Part shown: piece by piece, positions 28,501 through 40,500 of the stretch
Layout: each line of letters starts with the position of its first letter
How positions within the stretch are numbered: position 1 is the stretch's first letter
DNA from: Mytilisepta virgata
Lineage: Eukaryota > Mollusca > Bivalvia > Mytilida > Mytilidae
DNA length: 64,000 nt
Direction: 5' to 3'
Assembly: GCA_028015205.1 (NCBI GenBank)
Contig: CM051521.1
Span: 87,644,513-87,708,512, forward strand
Notes under the pieces: generated by a model
Database searches by the model: none
The model's input: only the letters and a program-made list of their open reading frames with translations
Told to the model about the DNA's origin: nothing
Position numbers and translations under genes: made by a program

Positions 28501-31500
28501 GTAAATACTGCTTCATCTCCTGATAAAATCTACAAAATGTTCATAAATGATTATGTAGTTTTTGATTATTTAATTATGGACTTTAATTTATATTCAGCCA
28601 TTCAAAGCAAGTTGTTATTAATGGAGGAAGCCCAAGTACTCTGAGAAAATCACCTCTCGAGCACGAAAACTTGAATCGACATCAATTAAAATCAGATTTG
28701 AATACAGCTAACATGATATGAAGTGTTTGGTGATGTTTGAAGTAGGTCTGTTTTAACAGTTTTAGTACAGAAGGTCATAAATTGAACATTTTCTTTTATG
28801 GTAATAACCTCAATAATATTTCCTATCATCTGCTATTACAAGGATTTAGCTAAAAAAATTTAAGCTACTCATGATCATTTGCTCTGGTCTTAAAATTAAA
28901 TTATTGTAAAAAAAATTGTAAAGGTATAGACAAGTTTACATCTCTTAAAATTATTTTTTCAAATTTAAGAAGTTGGAACATGTATCTTAAAACTGAAATC
29001 AAACCCCTCTTCAAAACTAATATTTAAAAATAAAATAGCAAAATTCCATGACAATTATGAAAGTACACGTAAATTATTATTTGACAGGATATTACCCTGC
29101 ACACTATTTTTAGTTGTCTATTTGTAGCAAATTCCTGTTCTTCTAAACGTCTTTGTACATCATCTTGCCAATGTCGCCACTTCATATCAAATTCTGCAAC
29201 AGAATGTCCTCGAGACATTTGCTGAAACATTAAAACAGATCAAGAGATTTAAGGAATAATTCAAAAAATAACATTACTGGATAGTTGAAACCTTAAAGAT
29301 CTTGTAACATGGATTATTGGGGGAGGGGAGAGGGGTTATTTATTACTGTGAATTCACTATATTTCATGGCTTTTTTGGAGAGTAAAATAGAACCATGAAT
29401 TAAAATATCCAATGAAACAGACATTACACAATGTGTTATTTTAAGAAAATTTGAAAAATTGTGATATTTCATAAATTTTCACTTAACCAAAAAAAACATC
29501 TGTAAATAAAAATTAATTTACAGTGTTAGCTGCACCAATTTTGTTAAAACAGCTTATAAATTATAACATCATTGCAGAATTATGAGATTATATCCTTGGT
29601 AAAAAATTAAATATATGCTGAAAGGAAAAGATATGATACTCTTTAATTTTAAAATATTTTTTCTTATTTCATTTATCAACAATACCTGCAAGAGGTTTGT
29701 TTTTCCTGCTTAAAAAACCAATCCTTGATCTATTTTTCAATATGTAGAATATGCTTTAACTTCACAGAAAATGACATTTAAAAAATTATTTTGGATAATG
29801 TAAATATCTTGTTATAGCTATATCTAAAGTTTCAACATATTTTACAATTTTAGATTTTGAAAACCCATGATGACACTGTCAACAAACAAAAATAAGGTTC
29901 TTACAATAGGTGCTACAAAATAAAACAGATGAAATTACCAAAAAATAGTGAAAAATTCCAATTCGATATGAAGAATCCAAGATTATTGCATTTTTTACAT
30001 GAAATTAAGAAGTCAATTTGAAGTCAATGATTTTTAACTAAACTTACACTATATATGGGCATCCTTTTCAGAAGATCATCCATACTCTGGAAATTATCAG
30101 AATGTGCCGATGAATGTATAGATAACAGACGTCGAACTTGATCTACCTGTCCCTGTAATACTAATCTGTATACCTACAATCAAACATAAGTTATAAATGT
30201 TCAACCATTCATTTTTATAAACTGACTGGTTCATTATTGAGATTTGTTAAGGACTCACATTTCCCAAAAAACAGACTAGGCTTGGTTCACATTTGTTAAA
30301 TATAATAGACATTTAAGGTGTACTTCTGAAATGTAAAACTCCAAAATAATGGGAATTTTCATTGTCTAAAATAATGACAAAATTGTTCTGACTTCAAATT
30401 ATGAATCATACAACAGCTTACCTAAAACAAAATTACATACCGTATCCCAGTAGAACTGGTGACTCTCTGGTCTCTCCTCTCGTAATATTTGTAGAAATGT
30501 TTCTTGGCCATCAGTAAAATGTAGTCGTAACCAATCTATCAACTGAGTAATCACTAGTCCACCTACAGAAAAATATTCAGAATGGCATACAAATAATATT
30601 TCCAGTAATCTTAACTAATTAATCAAATTCATATAATTTGTGGAAGTAATAAATGATGAAATGTTTATAGTCAGGTCATTATTGGTTAGACTAAGATAAA
30701 ACTTATCACAAAGTATAAATCTTTCTAATGTTGTTTGTTTCAAAATGTGCTGGAAATTTTCATTGAAAAATCAGTTTAAAATTTGTGCACAAAACCTCTG
30801 ATGGCCTGCCAAAATCTTGTAACATGTCCTGCTGAAAAATGGAAATAAATGTATTATGTACAAAATGGTGTTTTCCACACCTGAATTATTTTCTTAGGTC
30901 GTGTTCTGATTTTTGTTACATTGATGCAAAAGCAATTTCTCTGTCATATTTGGTTCACTCTGAATGCTAAAATTCACAAGCTACTGAGATTATCAAATTA
31001 GCAAACAATTCACTACTACGGCAATATCTCCATAAGACTGAAACAATATTTACACCAAATGTTGCACCAAAGTACGTAAGTCAAAGAATAAAAGAAAGCT
31101 CAAATTCTATACATCTGTATACAAACACCAAGACGAATCATATTCGCATTTTTACCTGCTGGAGTGTCTAGAAACAGAATCTCACACAAGCTCCAAATCA
31201 ACTCTGACATCTTTAAAAGTTGTAACTGATCCAAATAATTCTCCTTCTGGTCCTCGTCTATAGTAGCATCTACAAAAATAAATGCAACTGACCAAGAGGT
31301 GTCAAGAGATTTCAATGGCAGTTTTACTCATAGTGGCTTTTAAAAATACATACTGTTTACAGTATTGTTAATTTCTAGCAGATAAAGTTTTCATTAACAA
31401 TGTATCAGTAAAAGAGTACACTCTACCGATCTTGTGTACGACATGTATACATTTAATTGGAGATTTGCCCTTGATCATTTAATCCTCTTATTTCAATTTT

Positions 31501-34500
31501 TTTAAAGTCTATCTCTTGTACAACTTCATGTATATACATACATGCTTACAAAATATCTTTCTATGTAAAACCTATCAATCTATTTTCTGTATAATTATAC
31601 CTGCAAGTTTCTTTAATTCATCACTATAAGCTGACAAACTGGCTCTGTATTGTCGACTTGATTTAACTATTCTATTTCAAATAAAGAATAATTCTATGTA
31701 CTAAAGTATTAAAACCAGTAATTTGGGATATTTTTTGTGAAATAGTTGATACATCTCAAATTTATCCACTTAAACATTAACAACATAATAACAAGTCCTT
31801 CTTTCTTATGATTCTTATGACATTTGATACTCAAAACTTATTTTATTTTAATCTGTTAAAAAAGCATAAACCTACTTAATTTTATCAGAAAAAAAATAGT
31901 TAAAATTAAAAGGTCATTTGTGCCTAGCACAAATGATAAGGTCTTTCCTATTACATTTGTACGTTTCCAGTTTTGCATCAAAGAGGCCCTGCCCCTCTAT
32001 TTTTGGCAAGGGGCGTAACACTCGGAAAATAAACTAGAGGCTCTCAAGAGCCTGTATCACTCACGTGGATTTAACTTTTCACCTTGAGCAGACCAAAAAA
32101 TTTAAGTGTTGCAGTCAATTTTGCTGTTTTTTTCTATAGGATTCTATGTTAAACTAATTTCAGCTGTGGCAGTCATCTTGGTATAGTCCAGGTCAACGGA
32201 TACATTTTTTCTAAAAGAGAACCATCTAAGGACCATTTCTGCTAAGTCTTTTTCCAACTGGCTAAGTGGTTTTAGACAAGAAGATTTTTCAATGAATTTT
32301 TCCATAGGGCCCTATGTTAAACTAAGTTCGGATGTGGCGGCCATCTTGGTTGACAGTCTGGGTCATCGCACAAAATTCTGAAAGAGGACCATCTAAGGAC
32401 CATTGCTACCAAGTCTAATTCTAATGGACTTAGTGGTTTCAGACGAGAAGATTTTTGAGTATACTTCCCATAGGGTTCTATGTTAAACTAAGTTCTGCTG
32501 TGGCGGCCATTTTGGTTCACAGTCCACGAAATCAGACACATTTCTGAAAAAGGACCTCCTAAAGACCAATGCCGCCAAGTCCTGCTCCAATATGTCAAGT
32601 GGTTTCAGACAAGAAGATTTTTCAATGAATTTTCCTATAGGGCCCTATGTTAAACTAAGTTCGGTTGTGGCGTCCATCTTGGTTGACAGTCCGGTCATCC
32701 GACACACCTCTGTAAGAGGACCATCTAAGGACTATTGCTGCCAAGTCTGGTTCCAATTGGTCAAGTGGTTTAAGACAAGAAGATTTTTCAATGAATTTTC
32801 CAATAGGGCCCTATATTAAACTAAGTTCGGCTGTGGCGGCCATCTTGGTTAACAGTCCGGGTCTTTGGACATATTTCTGAAAGAGAACCTCCTAAGAACT
32901 ATTACTGCCAACTTTGGTTCCAACTGGACTTGTAGTTGCATATAAGAAGATTTTTGAATGTCACCCCCCCCTTTTTTTTCTATTTTTAGTAACAGCAGCC
33001 ATCTCGGTTGGAAGTCGGGGATGCCAGACATAATTTTGGAAGGGGGCCACCTAAGGACCATTCCACCAAAGTTTGGTCTCAATTGGCCCAGTGGTTTGAG
33101 AGGAAAAGATCTTTAAAGGAAAGTTTACGCTGGATGCCGTCTTTAAAGGGCAAAAACTCCTATAAGGGATCAATCAATGATTTTGGTCATGTTCACTTAT
33201 TTGTAGATCTTACTTTGTTGAACATTTTTGCTGTTTACAATTTGTCTTTATCTATAATAATATTCAAGATAATAACATAAAACTGCAAAATTTCCTTAAA
33301 ACTAACAATTCAGGGGCAATAACCCAACAAAGGGTTGACCAATTCGTCTGAAAATTTCATGACAGGTAGATCTTGATCTGATGAACATTTTTACCCCTGT
33401 CAGTTTTGCTCTAATTGCTTTAGTTTTTGAGATATAAGACAAAAACTGCAGTTTACCCCTATGTTCTATTTTTAGCCATGTCGGCCATGTTGGTTGGCAG
33501 GCGGGGTCATCGGACAAATTTTTTAAACTAGATACCCTAATGATGCTTGTGGCCAAGTTTGGTTCAATTTGGCCCAGTAGTTTCAGAGGAGAAGATTTTT
33601 GTAAAAGTTAACGGATGACGACGGACGAGGATGGACAACAGACGCCAAGTGATGAGAAAAGCTCACTTGACCCTTTAGGTCAGGTGAGCTAATAAAATAG
33701 ACAAAAAAAAATAAAAAAAATAAAAAAACAAAAATAAATAGAAAACTGTGAACTGTGTGTACGTGTACACATTTACTTATGTCAGAATGAAAATTCATGT
33801 AGAAATTAAATCTGACGATTTATTTATTTCGATTTCTGGTGCCATTTTCAGCAGACGACATCTCCGTGAATAAAGTACTGTTAAATTGACGCAAAATTTT
33901 GACATTCGGATGCAATAAATTGGTAAAATTTGGACGAATCTTGTGTTTTCTGGCGGAAAATAGCTATTTATTACTGCACCGCGTGAACCCTATTTTCAGG
34001 AAATTGGTTGGAGTTAGCGTCATAATTTTTTCTCATTTACAAAGCCCTGGATATCCCCTAGCTGTCTGCCAAATATCAGCCCTGTACGATTTGTACTTTT
34101 TGAGGAGATACGATAACATTTCCTATGGGGTCCCGCGTGGATTTTTACTGAACTTTCTAAGAAGAAAAATAAAAATGATCAGAAGAAATACAGTAAGGTC
34201 TTTCCTGTTAAAGGAAAGACCTTAATTACTTATGCAGCTATTAACCGTATTTACAATGGAGCACTGTTTGATTCAACTGCACAGCATCTCAAACTACATT
34301 TAGGCCACCTAAAATAAATTCTCTGGTTCCAAGACAATTGATTTTTTTAAAAATAGGAAGGTATGTAGGAAATTTATATTTTTAGTCTATATCCTTTTCA
34401 CAACAGGCAAGGGATTTACACTTTAGGTGTATTTTGGCGACATAAAAATCTAGTTTAAATCCATTTACCTCAATGAAGTTTTAAATATACAAATGGGTTA

Positions 34501-37500
34501 TTTGCTTTCAAACCTCAAATTTCCTCCATTTTTCCTGCAAAACTCTTCTGCAGATCTGTTCTATGGTAACTGAAGAATGAATAGGCAGTATCATCATGGA
34601 ATGATTTTTTTGGAACGAATATTCAAGTCAAACTCACTGCCATGATTGTTTATCAGCTGTTTATTTACTTTTGTCGTGACTTGATCAATGTCATACGATT
34701 GAAAATTGTGTCTGGGTCAGCAGATGCTTGAAATGCACTGGGTGCACCAAATTTCTAATTTTAAGTGTACCGAAAAATTTTGGAACAGTGACGATTTTTT
34801 CCCGTTAATCGAATAAACTCGTTCTGTCTGCAACTTTGTAAGTGGGATGGCAGTGTCTGAGAACCAGATATTTAAGTTTAGATGACCTTATAGACAATTT
34901 CATTCTATCCTTTAGAACTATTCTCTAACTGAACTGTTTTTTTTTGTCATTCTGGTGTCTGAGTGACCAAGCTTTTACCATGCAGATATTTATACTTACA
35001 ATGAATGCATGTTTCCTGTTGAAGTGTTTTCAGCTGCCTGTTTCTGAAGCAATACAAAAATATCTGAAAAGAAAAGAAAAAAAAAATCAACCTTGATATA
35101 CATTAAAATACAAACTTAACATATCAACTACATGTATGTTAAAGCACTTGTACTGTCATAGCTAAAATCTCAAGTAACGTCCCTTTCAATTGTTCTATGC
35201 CATTGAATAAAGTTTTAAATTACATTTATGAGTACCCTAAACATATAAAAATCAATCATAATCCATAATATAATGTCTTTCATCTACTATCACATTTAAT
35301 TTCTCTAAAAACAATTCAAAGTGAGATCCAATGACCAGTTTCTACTAGCATATATTATCACTTGGGTTCTAATCCCTTGTCTTTAAACTTTCTATGATAG
35401 ATGAAAATTTATTTGTCATTCAACTTCTCTAAAAACTTACTGTGAGATTCATTTACAAGTTTTCTCATGACAGGCAAGTGTAAGTCTATATCCCATTTAA
35501 CTTCTCTTATTTCCTGCATTCCTCTTATATGAGGCATCTGGCCATCTAAAATACATATTTCTGGTCAAACTGAATAAGTTCATTAAACTGTCAAATTAAC
35601 ATTCCATCTTGAGTCAGCATAATTTTTTCCAATCATGTATCACTGTGTGTTTGTTTATTCCACATTGGCTAGAGGTATAGGGGGAGGGTTTAACCCTGCT
35701 GCAATTTTGTGCCTGTCCCAAGTCAGGAACCTCTAGCCTTTGTTAGTCTTGTGTGTTTTTTCAATTTTGGTTCATTTGTATGTTTCGGAGTTAAGTTTGC
35801 CATCCATTTCAGAGAACTAGTATGCATTATTGTTTAGGGGCCAGCTAAAGTCGTCCTCCAGGTGCAGTATTATCTCGCTGCGTTGAACACCAATTGGTAG
35901 CCTTGAGCTGTTTTCTGCTCTTTGGTTGGGTTGTTGTCTCTTTTATACATTCCCTGTTTCAATTCTCTATACTATCTCTTGAGTACAAATTTCTTTCAAA
36001 TCATTCTCCATTCTATCTCTTGAATACAAATTTCTTTCATATATATCTCCTTCAAATGCTCCTCAAAATCTCTAATTTAAGTAATAGTAACCTAAATCTT
36101 AAATCTTTTAAATGATTCATCAATATCTGCAATCTATCAAGTCCATTATGAATTCATTTATTTTAAGCACATAAATTTCTGTGGCAAATTTTATACAAAG
36201 AAATTTATAGCATTTTAGCACAACAGATAAATTTCTTTGATTTGATTAATAAAATCAAGCTATTTTATTATCTGCGGAAAAAAACATCCATAAAAAATGT
36301 TGAAGAATTCAACTACATAGAACAGAACTTCTGTCACTCAAAATTATATTACTGCAATATTTTGAGTCTCTGTTATTGAGTAATGGAACAAGTATGGTAT
36401 AAGCTATTCTGAAAACAATATGATATTAAAACACCCTGATGCAATGAATGCATTCCAGCTATAAAGAACAGATTGTGCTTATTGTAAAAGGATCATATGA
36501 ACTAAAATTTGTAGTAAAAATTAGGATAGGCAATGAAAATTTCATTTGAAATAAATCAATTGCTTGGACTGATTTTATTTACAGTCACTCCCTTGAGGTC
36601 TTTAAGACCGAGAGTCTGCTGTATTTTTTAATTAACCTGGATTCAATGTTGCCTTTCTTCCTGGAAATACAAACAACTGGTTGCCTAGTCCCCATGTAGA
36701 CTGTAACCCTACTGAACATCCTGGATCTGAGATTTTCTAAAATTAAAAAAAAATATATCATTAAATTACTTCCATATAATATTTGTTACTATAAACATGG
36801 TAAGCAATATTATTTTGATATAAAAATAAAACTAGAATTGTGAGTGACCTCACTGAGTGTTAAGTTGGATTATCTCCCTTTTCAAGCATCAGGCGATAAT
36901 TATCTTGCTTCATACATATCTACATATAATGCCCAACCTTCATATAAATCCGTTGAACGATTTAGGAGTTGTGCTTACAAGGTACATGTACATGGATAGA
37001 CAGACAGACGGACAGGGTGATTCCTATATACATCCCTCCCCCCCCCCCCAAACCTTTATTTGCGTGGGGTATACAAATTGCCTTCAAGTTTATAAAGTTA
37101 AACATAAAAAACATTCCACTATGTTTTGTCAAATCATTTGAAAACCATAAACGGAGCCTGAAGCCATGCCAAATCAATTTATTATTATTATTTCATACAC
37201 TCATAATTAAAGTTTCAACAGATTGGACTTTTCCAGAAATTGACTGTACCCCACCTATGGAAGAAAAGTGAATTCCACCTAATTGTCTATCCAAAAATTA
37301 TTGCTAAAGCTGTAAAAAACTGGTAAAAATATCTAGAAATCAAGTATCTTCCATAAGAGGTACAGACTATTTCTTGAAAAGCTCAATATACCTAAACAGT
37401 GTTCTCCCCAGAAATTTTTAATAGCATTGTGATACAAAATTCATATAGGTTTGTAATGAATCGTTCTATTATTGTAATAAAAGAATTTAGAAACAATAAA

Positions 37501-40500
37501 TTATTATGTAGAATTTTACTGGTGAAAGGGTTAATGTAAAACAAGGAAAAAAGGGAACAGATTAGTGAATCAAAAAGAGATAATATATCTCTTGATAAAA
37601 ATTAATAGAACAATACTAAGAAATTATAGCACAGTGAGTGGTAAAAGATTATAGTACACTGGTAAAAATTATAGCAGTGGTACAAAATTAAAGCACAGTG
37701 GTGCCACTGTCGTATATAAACCTGGGGAGAACACTGCTAAAAAGATTTATATTTTTGTGTTTCTTGTCCTTATTACGTATGTATTCTGTTGCATTCTGGG
37801 AATATAATGTTTATATGAAACACTAATGACACGTTATTGAAAGAGAAATATTTTATAATATGAATTATCATGATTATATTAACATATTAAAATGGATTAA
37901 AGCTTCAATAGACTTGGCTGCATTTAATATGTAAATACATAATATTTTCATCCCATCATATTTCTGGGATTCAATGAAATGGTACTTGGAAAAAGCAGTC
38001 CACAGACCACCAGGTCCTGTATTATTCAACAAATAAATTTATGAAATTTGGTTACTTAAATGAACTAAAGCTCCAGATAAGATTTCCTCAATTGGGATAT
38101 TTACCCTTGTCTTTTTGAATAAAATGAGTGAAAGCTTTTTCCATTTGCTTTGTGATTTCAGGTTCACTCCTCTGATAATTTTTACTGTTTTTTTTTCACC
38201 CTCTCATGCAGATATCTATTGGTGATTTAGACTGCTTTCAAATTCAAGGGTAATCATGGGAAAGTTGATGTGACAAATGTTTCTAATACACAACAAAATC
38301 ATTGAAAATACAGATATTAGATAATGACATCACCAATATATTCCTCAGTAAACAGGCAAATTAGAGGATAGCCAACATAAGGGGATACATAAAGCTGACA
38401 GAGTCGCATGGTTAATACATATACATGCTGGAGATGCTGCAGGCATGAACTACCAACCAACCAAGAGAATTCCCATCCTGCTAGCTATTCCAGATAATCC
38501 TGTGGCCATTTATCATTTGGACTTTTTTTAGACCATCAGAGACATTGCATAAAAATTATAAATAACCTACATGGGGGCATAATTATTTGGACTATCTGAA
38601 TTTTAAAGTGTATGCTAAAGTTTGTAACTTTCTTTATAGACTAAATAAAAATCTTGCTTCAAGTTGAGTGAAAATCCATTACTAGTAAGGGAAATTCAAA
38701 GGGGCAGACCCAGGAATTGTGTGGGGCATGTATATAAACAAGGGGTCTGGGACCAGAGGATAGAAACCCCTGGAAAGTACTGGCATTTGATTTTTTACAT
38801 GCTGATGACTGATCAGATTTCATTTCAATTTATATTCTTCTACTTTCCCCTTACATGCCTTTTAAAATTAGAAAGGAATAGAGGGAAAAAACAGCATCGG
38901 TTAAAATATGTGTATCTATCGATTACAGGGCTCACCTTATTCTGCAACAAAGTTCATGTGGGGCTTTTTAGTAATTGAGAATAGTGAGGGGTGACAGGGC
39001 TATTTTCCGGACGTCGGGATCGGCTCGGGAATTCGGATTTAATATGTTAATGGTCTAGGATCCAGGATGCTTTAAGGGAATTGGGAATATATTATTTATT
39101 TAGACGTGAATTCATAATAAGACCATTTTTTTATTTGTGGGAATTAGATCAGACCCCCTCCCACCCACCAATTGAAGTGAAAAACATAGGTCACAGCCAG
39201 TATCATCCTCCCAAGTCAGGGTTTTGTATCCACTTTCGTAGGAACGAACGTGGATAAAAAAACCTATTTTTGGGAGGATGAGCCAAGCCATTTTGTACGC
39301 AACTTTTAAACTGATACTTATATCATGTCACACTTATGACGAGACGAAAAATTGGTTAGTGGGGAACCAGATCCAATCATATTGAAAATTAAAATTTCTT
39401 CGTATAACAGAGCACATGGTTTGAACCTTGGTAGACAAGGTCGGCCCCAAGATATTTACTTCTGATTATTTTTTAAAATGTGTTTATTAACACCAATTAA
39501 AGTATTTGCGTACTTGGTTAAATACAATGTGTCATCAAACGCTTGACAGTAATTTTTATTGTGTTTTTGCAATTTTTAATTGCATAATTACACAAATACG
39601 CAGCTTATCTGTAGCTGTGAATATTCTAAATTTTTTTTAATTGTAAAATAGAAATTGAGTGAGTTTATATACACTGATAAAATTGTAATTGGACAGGCAT
39701 ATCTACAGGTGCTTCAGAAGGTCTTGGAACTTCTACCAGTCCTACCAGAGGTGTCTTCATTAAATCATTTATTTAAAATTAGTATTGCAATATTAGATTA
39801 ACTTTCATTTATATGTATGGTATACATTTTTATTTCATTTTTATTATATTATGAGAACAATGTCAAAATAAGCATGATAAATGTAAAATGATAATCTGGC
39901 AATAATTATCCTGTTCCCTTATTGATTGGCACTTTTATTGTTACAAAAACATCATCTGTATTTTCAATTAAGACAAATACCTAGATTTTCACAGGTAATT
40001 TAACTTGCCGCCATTTGAATTGTTAACAAAGGTTAGTATCTCACGGAAAGCAGATATGATTGGAATCCATCTGCTTACATGGACGCATATGAAGTAAAAT
40101 TGCCACATCCAAAGTAAAAACTTTGTAAAAAAAAGAGTAAAGGACGTGTCTAAATGCATTATTAGTATCCCTGTCACATCATTCGTTCATAATTCTACAT
40201 TGTATGGTCCAATCATGTTCAATGTTATTGTACAACACGGCCTGAGTTGTCCTATAACCTGGTCCAAGTACAAAATGTATAAAATCTGTCACCTGCTACC
40301 TTTTCTTCATCTTTCTCCTATGGAAAGGAGAACCATTATCCCCAGAATAGTATAAACATTGAAAAATGGCAGACTGGTTAATAATTACAGGTTATTTACA
40401 TCATTATGAAATCAAAATTTTGAGTATCATTACTAGTAAACCAGTGCTCGAAATAAAAGGTCGTCCAGTCGCCATTGGCATCAATTTTCTCATTTGCACC

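Larger units (their letters stand above)
31909..34223. mobile_element. Possible fold-back element interrupted by copy E
   Basis: The left end carries AAGGTC plus a perfect hairpin (CATTTGTGC-CTA-GCACAAATG, 31914-31934), then AAGGTCTTTCC at 31938. The right end has AAGGTCTTTCC (34195) and GGAAAGACCTT (34213) forming a hairpin. The shared AAGGTCTTTCC in inverted terminal position suggests one element. Copy E (32033-33693) would be nested in it, leaving about 650 bp of its own sequence. No duplication could be confirmed. Confidence 0.5.
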
